Of a stretch of DNA of 40,861 bases, positions 1-8,015 are shown one piece after another. The notes beneath the pieces are model-generated. The model saw only the letters and a program-made list of their open reading frames with translations. It did no database searches and was not told the origin of the DNA. The translations under genes and the position numbers were made by a program. This DNA comes from Acidobacteriaceae bacterium (GTDB lineage Bacteria > Acidobacteriota > Terriglobia > Bryobacterales > Bryobacteraceae): contig CAJCIT010000154.1 in the NCBI GenBank assembly GCA_903970405.1, positions 1 to 40,861 of the forward strand, given 5' to 3'. Every line of letters begins with the position of its first letter. Positions within the stretch are counted from its first letter, which is position 1.

Positions 1-2410
1 CGGGCAAAGCAACCGTGTCAACCGGCCAGCGCAGCTCGGTGGCGGAGTTTCGGGTCACTACGAAAGCAGCGAGTTCATGGTCTAGAATCGCGTACTCAAT
101 CAAAGCCGCATGTTGAGGCAGCAGCGCCTGGGTTGCCGCAAGACTGATGGGCAGCAGGGCCAGCGGCTGGGTGACACGAGAGCCGGCAACACCCTCCCGC
201 TGACGCGCTAACGCGAAGCGTGCCTCAAGCGAAGCGAGCTTCGAACTCACAACTTCGGCCGACTGCCCGGAACCGCGAAGTGCCGACTCGCTTTCAGGTG
301 AAAGCAGAATCCGCGCTGCAATGATCTTTTGTTCAAGCCCATTCAGTTCGGCGGATACGGTGGCGGCAGAGCCGCCCGAGGAAGAAGGAGACGGCACGAA
401 GCGCCGCCCATGTAGAGCATTCAGAAAACTCCGCGCTTTGTTACGCTCCAGAATCTCCCATGCTCCGTCCCGGTCGCCGGCCTCCGTCAACAGCGCCGCC
501 TGCCGGCGATACAGGTCCTGCGTTGAATCAGTATCGATGAAAGACCGGCGCTCCTCTTCCTGCGACAGGCCCGCGCGAATCCTGTCAAGGGCCGCGATCG
601 CGTTGTAGTAGCAGCGGATCGCGGCTGCGGGTTCGCCGCTACTCTGCTGCAGAATGCCTTCAATGTATTGAATCCGCCAGCTGGCGTCCGCCAACGCCAG
701 GGTCGAAGAGGCGGCGCGTGCCAGCGCCAACTGTTCGCGCGCCAGCGCTCCGTAACCAACCGGTTTCATTGTGGTTGCTAGGTATTCCGCCAGTTGAAGG
801 CGAGCGGATATCTCGGTATTGAAGTCCTTCTCCTGGTGAAGCACTGCGATAGCGTCAACGTATAGGCGAACCACCTCTTCCGGTTGTTGCTTGGCAGCCC
901 GTTCCAGGCGGGCAGATTGCAGTAAGACGCTCGAGCGCGTGAACCTTCCGGGCGAACCGGCCGCGGGGTCCAGTGATCGCCGCAGTAGATCGCGCGCCGC
1001 CACCAGGTCACCGTCGCGCTCGAACACCAAGGCGTTACCAAGCTGGGCCTCGGCGTAGAGCGCCCCTAGTTGCAACCGCTCCTTCGCCGATGAAATGGCA
1101 TCAATGCCGGTCATTACCTCGGTGTATGCGGAGCGCGCGCTTCGCAGTTCGCCGTTCGCGAGTCTAGCCGCACCTAGCAGGTTCAAGACCTGGAAACGTA
1201 ATAGCGGGGAGACGGTATCGCCAGGGGGCGAATGGATGACCTCTGCCGCCTGCTCCATCGCTACCACCTGCTGGCGCACGTCTCGCAGATAAGAAAAGTC
1301 TACGGCCATAGACACCAACGCGCCGATCTGCCCGGAGATATCGTTCGCGGTGCGGGCGCGGTCCAGCTGCGCGGAGTCCTCTCTCAGCACAAGGTCGAAT
1401 TGACCGGCGAGTCGGCGGCGATGATTCAAAATCTCGGGGGCGACACCGGAGAGTGAGACTGGCAGACCCGGAAAGTCTCTTTCCAGACGATGGCATAAGA
1501 CAATTGCCTCCTCATAGGGCATACTTTGTAAAGCCTGCATCCCCAGCGTTAGCAGCGTGTTGAGCGCCTGGTAACCCAGGAGTGTCGAGTTAGGCGACTC
1601 CTTGATTGCGTGAAGTGCCCGATGAGCAAAGGAAATTGCGTCGTCGTACTGCCGGTCGTCAATCGCGAGATTCGCCGCCGCCAGCAAGGCGTAGGCGCGG
1701 AAATCGACCGAAGTGCCGGGCCTTGCCGCATTAAGAAAGGCAATGGATTCGCGGTGAGCGGCAGCGGAATCTCCGCGCGCTGACTCAACCGCAACGATCT
1801 CGCTCCAAAGGTCGCCGGCGAAGGGGGTGAGAGGATCTGGCAACAGGCTGCGGGCCTGCAATAGGGCCGCCGCGCCGTCGTCAATACGCCCGAGTTGGAT
1901 GAGGTCTTCGCCGATGCTCTTCCACGGAATCCACACGCTCGCGACCTCGCCGGAGCGCTGTTGCAATTCCAACGCTTGGCGCGCCGCGGCGAGGGCCGAT
2001 ACATAATCGAAATCGTTGCGCCGGTAAGCGGACTCCTGCAAAGTTGCGTAAATGCTGGCCTTCATGAATTCTGCATGTTCGCTCTTCAGTTCAATCAGCC
2101 CGTCAAACGCGCGATGCATGGCCACCCAATCGTCCGGCGTGGCCGATGGGCTACTGCCGTAAACTGCAACAGCAAACATTAGCTTCTCGGCCCTGTCCAA
2201 GCCGATTTCGCTGAAAACGGCTTGGTTGATAAATGGCTCTTGCGCGGAAGTCGGCTTCAAATGCGAGACCAAGTCCAGACCCGCTGCCAATTCGGCGCTG
2301 GCAGGCTGCTGCGGAGCCTCAGACCGCACGCAAGGAACGAGACACCCGGCAACCATAAGGAAAGCTGCGGATTGCATGCGGAGAATCACGCGAATAAATT
2401 TCATAGCCAT
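1..2410 (-). CDS. TPR/CHAT-domain lipoprotein, partial (C-terminus beyond window)
   Basis: The minus-strand frame is open from ATG 2410 to the window edge, giving about 803 residues with no stop. An alternative ATG at 2404 gives a more typical signal peptide. The N-terminus has a basic start, a hydrophobic stretch and a lipobox-like VAG-C (Cys23), suggesting an anchored lipoprotein. The middle consists of alpha-helical TPR-like repeats rich in Ala, Leu and Tyr. Around residues 655-665 is the ERNKARSFLNAL segment that typically precedes CHAT domains. From about residue 752 the LIEYAILDHELAAFVVTR stretch matches the usual CHAT start. CHAT domains are caspase/separase-like peptidase folds, but the His-Cys catalytic part would lie outside the window, so activity cannot be judged. 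Bacterial TPR-CHAT proteins are often found beside ECF sigma factors, and a sigma-like remnant lies 75 bp upstream. No good Shine-Dalgarno is visible. Confidence 0.85.
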   Translation of the reverse strand, partial: MAMKFIRVILRMQSAAFLMVAGCLVPCVRSEAPQQPASAELAAGLDLVSHLKPTSAQEPFINQAVFSEIGLDRAEKLMFAVAVYGSSPSATPDDWVAMHRAFDGLIELKSEHAEFMKASIYATLQESAYRRNDFDYVSALAAARQALELQQRSGEVASVWIPWKSIGEDLIQLGRIDDGAAALLQARSLLPDPLTPFAGDLWSEIVAVESARGDSAAAHRESIAFLNAARPGTSVDFRAYALLAAANLAIDDRQYDDAISFAHRALHAIKESPNSTLLGYQALNTLLTLGMQALQSMPYEEAIVLCHRLERDFPGLPVSLSGVAPEILNHRRRLAGQFDLVLREDSAQLDRARTANDISGQIGALVSMAVDFSYLRDVRQQVVAMEQAAEVIHSPPGDTVSPLLRFQVLNLLGAARLANGELRSARSAYTEVMTGIDAISSAKERLQLGALYAEAQLGNALVFERDGDLVAARDLLRRSLDPAAGSPGRFTRSSVLLQSARLERAAKQQPEEVVRLYVDAIAVLHQEKDFNTEISARLQLAEYLATTMKPVGYGALAREQLALARAASSTLALADASWRIQYIEGILQQSSGEPAAAIRCYYNAIAALDRIRAGLSQEEERRSFIDTDSTQDLYRRQAALLTEAGDRDGAWEILERNKARSFLNALHGRRFVPSPSSSGGSAATVSAELNGLEQKIIAARILLSPESESALRGSGQSAEVVSSKLASLEARFALARQREGVAGSRVTQPLALLPISLAATQALLPQHAALIEYAILDHELAAFVVTRNSATELRWPVDTVALP

Positions 2411-2484
2411 AGAGCGCAAGACAAAGCTGAGGCCGCCAGTATTTTCTTCAGTTCCGGGTCTGATGCGGTGCACCGAGGCTAAGC

Positions 2485-2667
2485 TCAAGCACTGGTAATT
2501 TCTTTTTGCAGCCAAGCTCGGGCAAACTGCCGTTCGCGCTCGAAGGTTCGCCATGAGGTCTGGACATCCGCGACCTCCGAGTTTTCGAGGCCTTTCGCAA
2601 CGGTCAAAATTTGCCCGGTGCGCTCGGCGATTGCCACGCACTCCAACCACTCTCGCTGCTGGCGCAT
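2485..2667 (-). pseudogene. possible ECF sigma factor region-4 remnant
   Basis: This is a 60-codon minus-strand frame (ATG 2667, TGA 2485). Its second half, GLENSEVADV followed by RTFERERQFARAWLQKEI, resembles the end of Acidobacteria-type ECF sigma factors, where a helix-turn-helix is followed by an 'ARAWL.rE' C-terminal helix. The sigma region 2 and most of region 4 are absent. Upstream the frame meets an in-frame TAA near 2727 and then the 3' end of another gene. The element lies 75 bp upstream of the CHAT gene on the same strand, the place where an intact sigma factor is often found. I read it as a truncated remnant. It could instead be a real small protein or a chance frame, since the similarity is judged by eye over about 35 residues. 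Confidence 0.35.
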
Positions 2668-2764
2668 AGAGCTTGCGGGGTTATTTCGGGACTCATCCAG
2701 CTCCGTTTCAGCAGTACCGGGCGTCCGCGGTTAGAACTGCTTCCGTGCCTTCTGCACTTTAGGA

Positions 2765-3517
2765 TTATCTGGGAGGCATCTGTTCCCGGACCTGATTCGT
2801 GCTTGCGAGACGATTGCCGGCCATCGTGCAATGCCAATCCCCGAAGGTATCCCGGTAGCAGCTTCCGGCGGCTTGGGGTTGTTCATATAAATTGCAGTTG
2901 TGCGTGGCAGTGTAGGCGCCGCCGCCCAGAATCGGCTTGCTGCATTGAAACTGCTTGAACTTTCCGCGGATGTCGTATACGGGAGCTTTCACATCGATCT
3001 GCGGCCGGCTGGAATCCTGGGCGTAGATGAAGGCGCGTGGTGCTGCCAGCTGCACGGTCACATCAGTGAGCAGCAGCAGGTTTTGAAAACCATCAAGGCC
3101 TTCCATGTCGCACATGAGGTACTTCCGAGCGGTTTCGGCGTTGGGTGGAGCGGTACGGCTCTTACAGGTCGCAGGTTCGCGCGCGCCGTACTGGGCTCCA
3201 ATGCCGTTGCCGGTCGGTCGAGTGGCAAAGGCCTGGGCGGACTGATCGGCCGCCGCCTTCTCTTCAGGGGTCATCTGGTGAGCGCGGATATTGGCTGGTC
3301 CCTGGTTGATATACATGATCTGGCTTCCATGGTTCACGACATACGTGCCAGACTCAAGGTCCTTGGTGACGACGCCCGTTACCCATTGGCCGGCGTATTG
3401 GACCTCAACAGAATCGCCGACCTTGAAGGGAGCGGTCTGGGACTGCAAGGGCTTTGTGGCGATAAGAGCGCCGACGAAAACGACGGCAAACGAAATTCGA
3501 GCTATGACTTTTTTCAT
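2765..3517 (-). CDS. exported protein with SH3/Tudor-like domain, function unknown
   Basis: It encodes 250 residues. ATG 3517 is preferred over an in-frame upstream start because GGGAG sits about 7 bases upstream and the protein then begins with a standard signal peptide (MKKVIARISF, hydrophobic core, cleavage near LQSQ-TAP). Residues about 30-75 (KVGDSVEVQYAGQWVTGVV and following) look like a small SH3/Tudor-type beta barrel of the kind seen in chromatin-like or cell-wall-binding modules. The C-terminal half carries six or more cysteines (CKSR, LMCDMEG, FQCSKP, HNCNLY, GSCYRD, WHCTM), consistent with disulphides in a periplasmic or secreted protein. I do not recognise a catalytic motif or a named family for the C-terminal part. 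It stands alone, read away from the neighbouring amidase. Confidence 0.8.
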   Translation of the reverse strand: MKKVIARISFAVVFVGALIATKPLQSQTAPFKVGDSVEVQYAGQWVTGVVTKDLESGTYVVNHGSQIMYINQGPANIRAHQMTPEEKAAADQSAQAFATRPTGNGIGAQYGAREPATCKSRTAPPNAETARKYLMCDMEGLDGFQNLLLLTDVTVQLAAPRAFIYAQDSSRPQIDVKAPVYDIRGKFKQFQCSKPILGGGAYTATHNCNLYEQPQAAGSCYRDTFGDWHCTMAGNRLASTNQVREQMPPR

Positions 3518-4154
3518 GGTGTCTCCCGCGAATGTCTTTCTATATGGGTGCAATCTAATGTTTCAGGCGCTTGGAAGCAGGCTGCTGCGTGGGTCAGAGG
3601 AGACTAGCCAGTCTAGACGGGGTGATTTTCATCGTGGATCTAAGTATACTCTCGCGGTGGTTTGCTTTGTTAAGGTTTGTGAATACCCGGAACGGTTCGT
3701 CGCCGAAACATGGGCTCTGGCTCACATTTGGGGCGCGAACACTTTTGGCGGATCACAATAAAGAGACCCCTTGAACTGGAAGACAGGGTCAGAGACCTCC
3801 GGCACCTCTAAGGGAAGCAGCAAGCCACTGATTTTAAAGAGTTAGCCGTGGGATGATCGCGGCGTTGTTCGCTTCAAAGGGACACCCCAGACGGTCGAGC
3901 GGCTCAGTGAAAGCTAACATTTTCTTGGGTTTACCGGCACCCCAAACCAGTAATATGCTAACTTGTTCTCCACCCAGCTTTTTTTGCGGCCGGGCAGCCG
4001 CTCGTCGCCCTCGGGCCAGGGGCTCACGGCTGGGGCGAAGCGCTCCTGCACCCTTTGGGCGCGCTCGAATTTGAGGCCCGCACTCACCCGAACAGTTCGT
4101 TTCGTAGCCGGGTGTAGGGCAGGCTGGCTTCCTCAATATGCTCGAATAGTCTTC
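3518..4154. other. 637-bp gene-poor divergent region
   Basis: No convincing gene is seen. Positions about 3640-3860 are less GC-rich than the surroundings and would hold promoters for the two divergent genes. Positions about 3940-4150 are GC-rich. On the minus strand this part gives coding-looking segments in two different frames: LFEHIEEASLPYTRLRNELF (stop near 4088) and, in another frame, KFERAQRVQERFAPAVSPW and KKSWVENKLAYYWFGVPV. This could be the decayed end of a lost gene, but no family was recognised. Confidence 0.4.
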
Positions 4155-4325
4155 ATGACTCACGCCGAGCCGCCGCCCCTCTCGAAACAGAACGAAGCCG
4201 TGATTGAACAGCTCCGGCAAAAGTTTAATCCGCTGCTGGTCCGGTTGCGGCCTGAGATCGAATCCGCCGCTACCTTCGATGTCGCCGCCCAAGCAAGCCT
4301 CCCGCCTTTGCCGAAACCGCGATGA
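4155..4325 (+). CDS. small GatC/AtzG-like partner of the downstream amidase
   Basis: It encodes 56 residues from ATG 4155. Its stop overlaps the amidase start as ATGA (4322-4325), a strong sign of translational coupling. The sequence is helical (LSKQNEAVIEQLRQKFNPLL) and ends with RPEIESAATFDVAAQ and a Pro-rich tail. Several bacterial amidases of the GatA/AtzE type carry a very short upstream partner (GatC-like, or AtzG/DUF4089), whose tail typically has an acidic 'E.A..F' segment. PEIESAATF resembles that. I infer a stabilising subunit by context and this short motif. Homology is not proven, and no strong ribosome-binding site precedes the start. Confidence 0.6.
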   Translation: MTHAEPPPLSKQNEAVIEQLRQKFNPLLVRLRPEIESAATFDVAAQASLPPLPKPR

Positions 4326-5677
4326 CGATCCGAGACATGGGGCGGTTGCTTCGCGCGGGCAAAACCTCGTCCGTGGAGCTGGCGGAGACGGCCCTTCACG
4401 AAGCCGAGACCACCGGCAAAGAACTTAACGCCTTCATTACCATTGACCGCGACGGGGCGCTGCGGTTGGCCGGTGAACGCGATCGCGAGCTCGCGGCCGG
4501 TATGGATCGCGGGCCGCTCCACGGCATCCCCACCGCCCACAAGGATCTCTTCTACACTCGCGGACTACGCACCACCGGCGGTTCGCTGGTATTTCGCGAC
4601 TTTGTGCCGGAATACGATGGCGCCGCCGTCCATAAGCTGCTCATGGCCGGGGCGGTCAGCATCGGCAAAACGAATCTGCACGAACTGGCCTATGGCGTCA
4701 CTTCGAAGAACCAGCACTATGGATTCGTTCACAACGCCCGTCAGCGTGACCGCATTCCCGGCGGTTCCAGCGGCGGGTCGGCCACGGCGATCGCGGCCGG
4801 CATTCTTGCGTTTTCGCTCGGCACCGATACGGGCGGCTCGATTCGCATTCCCTCCTCGTACTGCGGCGTCACCGGCATCAAGCCGACCTATGGGCGCGTG
4901 AGCCGCTACGGCGTGCTGCCGCTTTCGGCCAGCTTCGATCACGTGGGGCCGCTGGGCTCGCGCGTGGAAGATTGCGCGCTGGTCTTGAACGCCATCGCCG
5001 GGCATGACCCCAATGACCCGAGTTCGTCGCGAGAGCCGGTTTCAGACTACACGCCACGGCCTGAAAAGCGGCTCGACGGTTTGAAGATCGGGGTGGCGAA
5101 AAACTTCTTCTTCGAGAATGTGGAGAGCGACGTGGGAAAGGCGGTTCGCTCGGCGATTCAGACCATGGAGCGTCTGGGCGGTCAGGCGATTGAAGTAGAT
5201 GTGCCTGACCCCGGCGCCATCAACGCCATTCACCGCGTCATTCAGATGGCGGATGTCTCCGCGCTCTATGTGAACGAGACCGACCCGGCGCGATTCGGCG
5301 CCAATGCCTGGAACCTTTTGGAGCAAGGCCGCCTGATTCTGGGCACCGAGTATGTGAATGCGCAGCGGCTCCGCAGCCTGATCCGCCGCGACTTCAATGC
5401 GTTATGGCAGCAGATTCACGTGCTGGCCGTCCCTACTACGCCGGTAACGGCGCCTCTGATTACGGAGGAGACGGTGCGGATCGGCGGCGTGGAAGAGGAC
5501 ACGCGCATGGCGTCGACGCGCTTTATGCGGATGGCGAACACGATGGGCGACCCGGCTCTCTCCATGCCCTGCGGCAAGGCTGCGAACGGCATGCCGATTG
5601 GGCTGCAGTTGATTTCGCGGCCCTTCAGCGAGGCGTTCCTGCTGAATCTGGCGCGGACGATGGAAGAGAATCTATAG
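4322..5677 (+). CDS. amidase signature enzyme, GatA-like
   Basis: It encodes 451 residues of the amidase signature family, which hydrolyses amides through a Lys-cisSer-Ser triad. The triad is complete: Lys74 (TAHKDLFYT), cis-Ser149 in GGSSGGS and nucleophile Ser173 in GTDTGGSIR. The spacings of 75 and 24 residues match those of GatA. SYCGVTGIKPTYGRVSRYG follows as in GatA-type members. The length is slightly short for glutamyl-tRNA amidotransferase A (about 485). No gatB lies nearby, so a stand-alone amidase with a small partner is more likely than tRNA amidation. Substrate is unknown. Translation is coupled to the 56-residue protein by ATGA. The gene converges on the signal peptidase genes, with 92 bp between stops. 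Confidence 0.93.
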   Translation: MTIRDMGRLLRAGKTSSVELAETALHEAETTGKELNAFITIDRDGALRLAGERDRELAAGMDRGPLHGIPTAHKDLFYTRGLRTTGGSLVFRDFVPEYDGAAVHKLLMAGAVSIGKTNLHELAYGVTSKNQHYGFVHNARQRDRIPGGSSGGSATAIAAGILAFSLGTDTGGSIRIPSSYCGVTGIKPTYGRVSRYGVLPLSASFDHVGPLGSRVEDCALVLNAIAGHDPNDPSSSREPVSDYTPRPEKRLDGLKIGVAKNFFFENVESDVGKAVRSAIQTMERLGGQAIEVDVPDPGAINAIHRVIQMADVSALYVNETDPARFGANAWNLLEQGRLILGTEYVNAQRLRSLIRRDFNALWQQIHVLAVPTTPVTAPLITEETVRIGGVEEDTRMASTRFMRMANTMGDPALSMPCGKAANGMPIGLQLISRPFSEAFLLNLARTMEENL

Positions 5678-5769
5678 ACGTAAGGATGGCGCGCGCGTAA
5701 GCAAGCGGATAAACCCGCTGTGCCTCGCTGCCGCTCAGCCGGATGCTTTCTGAGCGACCGTATCCGCGA

Positions 5770-6666
5770 TCAATTCAACGGCAGGGCCGTGGAGGGGCGA
5801 ACGGGCATCGCCGGCGGAGCCTGCGGAGTCACCCCTTTTGGCAATTCGCTATCCGGGAAACCGCGAATGAAGTGGAACGTCCGGCTCCAACGGGTCCGGC
5901 TGAAAAAGTGAAGGGCCAGATCGCCGAAATGGCTAAGCAAAGAGCCGATTGAATTTCCCGTCAGATCCTCGGTCGTTGCCTGGTAAGACCAATAGATCAT
6001 CAGGGGTTTGCCAATAATGTTTTGGCGCGGGACAAAACCCCAAAAGCGGCTGTCGAGCGAGTTGTCGCGGTTGTCGCCCATCGCAAAGTAAGAATCGGGC
6101 GGGACCACCACTTCACCGTTCTGGACGTGGTTCGATAGCATATCGCGCCAGGACGGAGCAAGTTCCGGCGACATCGCGCTGCCGCTGGTCTGAGCGAAGC
6201 TTGGAAAATCGTCTTTGTACGGATCCAGGAAGCCGGCCTTGTGATAGATGTACGGCTCGCGGAGAACCACCCCGTTACGATAAACCTGCTGGCCAATGAT
6301 CTTGATATGGTCGCCGGGAACGCCGATAACGCGCTTGACGAATGTCTGGGTGATGTCGACGGGGTAGCGAAACACAATGATGTCACCGTGCTTGACTTCT
6401 TCATACGGCAGGATGTATTTGCTGACCGAGCCCGCCGGGGCATAAGCCATTTTGTCCACCAGCAGGTGGTCGCCGATGAGCAGCGTATCCTCCATGGATG
6501 CGGTGGGGATGACGAAGGCCTGAACCAGTGCGGTGGTCCCGAAGAGGAGCAGCAGTATGGTGACGGTCCATTCGGCGATCGCGCCGCGAGGCGGTTCCGT
6601 CCGCGGTGTCTCGGCGGCCGCGGCTGTATCCGGGGCGATTGTCGGGGAAGCGTTGTCTCGAGCCAT
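5770..6666 (-). CDS. lepB: signal peptidase I (second of a tandem pair)
   Basis: It encodes 298 residues of a type I signal peptidase, which cleaves signal peptides at the outer face of the inner membrane. A cytoplasmic tail of about 30 residues precedes a transmembrane segment (about 33-52). The catalytic Ser57 is in PTASMED and the general base Lys111 is in FVKRVIG. GDNRDNS (197-203) is the conserved box E. Between them is a family-typical insert (YILPYEEVKHGD). The C-terminus ends in a Pro-rich tail (PQAPPAMPVRP) absent from the paralogue. The gene starts 35 bp after the upstream lepB stops, on the same strand. The two copies share most motif stretches, so they arose by tandem duplication and then diverged in the region between Lys and box E. 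Confidence 0.95.
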   Translation of the reverse strand: MARDNASPTIAPDTAAAAETPRTEPPRGAIAEWTVTILLLLFGTTALVQAFVIPTASMEDTLLIGDHLLVDKMAYAPAGSVSKYILPYEEVKHGDIIVFRYPVDITQTFVKRVIGVPGDHIKIIGQQVYRNGVVLREPYIYHKAGFLDPYKDDFPSFAQTSGSAMSPELAPSWRDMLSNHVQNGEVVVPPDSYFAMGDNRDNSLDSRFWGFVPRQNIIGKPLMIYWSYQATTEDLTGNSIGSLLSHFGDLALHFFSRTRWSRTFHFIRGFPDSELPKGVTPQAPPAMPVRPSTALPLN

Positions 6667-6701
6667 ACGTTATCCGTTTCTGCAAGTCTTGTCTTGCACT
6701 G

Positions 6702-7529
6702 TCATTGCCCGTCAGGAACTCCCCTGACGGTGTGCAGGGTCCGATCCCAGCGGGTACGGCTGAAAAAATGGAGGCCCACGTCCAGCAGATGGTGGCCGAA
6801 ATCACGGGCCGAAGAAGGCATTAACTCATCGGTGGGAGCATTGTAGGACCAATAGATAAAGACGGGCCGTCCCATGATATTCTCGCGGGGCACAAATCCC
6901 CAGTAGCGGCTGTCGAGTGAGTTGTCCCGATTATCCCCCATGGCGAAGTAGCGATTGGGAGGAACCAGCACCTCACCGTTGACCACATGCCGTTCCAATA
7001 CCTCGCGGAGCAGCGCAAGCTGACGAGCGCTTGAATTGAAGTTTTGCGAGAGACTGACGCTTGGAAAATTGTCGCGGTAAGGATCGGGGAACGGCGACTT
7101 GTGGATAACGTAGGGCTCGTTCAGAGCGGCGCCGTTGCGGTAGACTTGGCTGCGCACGAGTCTGAGACGGTCGCCCGGAATACCGATGACCCGCTTCACG
7201 AACATCTGCGAAATGTCGTCCGGGAAGCGGAAGGCAATGATGTCGCCGTGTTTCGGCTCCTCGTAAGGGAGCAGATACTTGCTGACAGCGCCTGCCGGGG
7301 CATAGGCCAGCTTGTCGACAATAATGTGATCGCCTATAAGCAGCGTGTCTTCCATGGAGCCGGTGGGAATGACGTAGGACCAGGCGAGGCTGGTGGAGGC
7401 GAACAGCAAAACCAGGATGGTGACCGCCCACTCGGCGACAAAGCCGCGCTGGACGGGCGGCTGGATCGGCTCGGCGGCGCCGTCTTCCCGCTCGGATGTG
7501 GCTAGCTCAGTTTGCATCCCATTGACCAT
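6702..7529 (-). CDS. lepB: signal peptidase I (first of a tandem pair)
   Basis: It encodes 275 residues and is closely related to the neighbouring signal peptidase. The layout is a cytoplasmic tail, a transmembrane segment at about 34-53, catalytic Ser58 in PTGSMED, Lys112 in FVKRVIG (the same 54-residue spacing as in the paralogue) and the GDNRDNS box. ATG 7529 is preceded by AAAGG at a reasonable distance. An alternative ATG lies at 7517. It follows the STAS gene by 56 bp in the same direction, so it is probably part of a unit running from 8849 down to 5770. Having two active-looking copies suggests division of labour in substrate specificity or dosage for a secretome-rich cell. Confidence 0.95.
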   Translation of the reverse strand: MVNGMQTELATSEREDGAAEPIQPPVQRGFVAEWAVTILVLLFASTSLAWSYVIPTGSMEDTLLIGDHIIVDKLAYAPAGAVSKYLLPYEEPKHGDIIAFRFPDDISQMFVKRVIGIPGDRLRLVRSQVYRNGAALNEPYVIHKSPFPDPYRDNFPSVSLSQNFNSSARQLALLREVLERHVVNGEVLVPPNRYFAMGDNRDNSLDSRYWGFVPRENIMGRPVFIYWSYNAPTDELMPSSARDFGHHLLDVGLHFFSRTRWDRTLHTVRGVPDGQ

Positions 7530-7585
7530 TGTACCTTTGGACGCGGGATGCCGCCGGAGGGGTAGCGCGTTACCCGGGTTGGCCG

Positions 7586-7942
7586 TTACGCCAATGCGGC
7601 CTCGGCGTCGGCGACCGTCGGGTAGTTCACCAGATAGTCCTTGACGCCGGCCATTGCAAACATCGTGCGAAGGCGGTCAGGCAAGTTGACAACGGCGTAT
7701 TTGCGGTTGTGCTTTTCACAGGAGACGTGGACGCCGAGCAAACTGCCCAGAGCCGCCGAATCCATGAAAGGAACGTTACCGAGATCGATGATGAGAACGG
7801 GACTGGAATCCTTCCGCGTCATGTCCTGAAATTCGAAGAAATTGTAGATCGTCAGCGGGCCGATCACTTTAAGGATATGAACACCCTCTCGCGACCCGGC
7901 GAGCTTTTCGATCTTAACGGGATCGGTCGGCTGATTTGGCAT
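7586..7942 (-). CDS. STAS-domain anti-sigma factor antagonist
   Basis: It encodes 118 residues forming one STAS domain (SpoIIAA/RsbV fold). The predicted phosphorylation site is Ser62 in FMDSAALGSLLG, the usual 'DS.gl..L' loop. VLIIDLGNVPF before it and the C-terminal LPDRLRTMFAMAGV helix also fit. Such proteins bind an anti-sigma kinase in their unphosphorylated state and release its partner. The gene lies 73 bp downstream of a protein with an HATPase domain of the RsbW/SpoIIAB type, so the pair is a plausible partner-switching module. No sigma factor is encoded nearby, so the final target could be elsewhere or not a sigma factor. Start ATG 7942 has a purine-rich GAGGGG about 13 bases upstream. 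Confidence 0.92.
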   Translation of the reverse strand: MPNQPTDPVKIEKLAGSREGVHILKVIGPLTIYNFFEFQDMTRKDSSPVLIIDLGNVPFMDSAALGSLLGVHVSCEKHNRKYAVVNLPDRLRTMFAMAGVKDYLVNYPTVADAEAALA

Positions 7943-8015
7943 GGAATTTGATTGAGCCCCTCTATTATGCGGTCGAATTGTTCAAACGGCGTTACAGTCC
8001 GCGATGAACCATGAT

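Noticed and set aside
2900..3607. Long plus-strand frame of 235 codons
   Set aside because: It is antisense to the exported SH3-like gene, with no family resemblance or ribosome-binding site.
3834..4292. 152-codon minus-strand frame starting MGGDIEGSGG
   Set aside because: It overlaps the coupled small gene and has no recognisable domain. The coding-like parts of this region lie in other frames.
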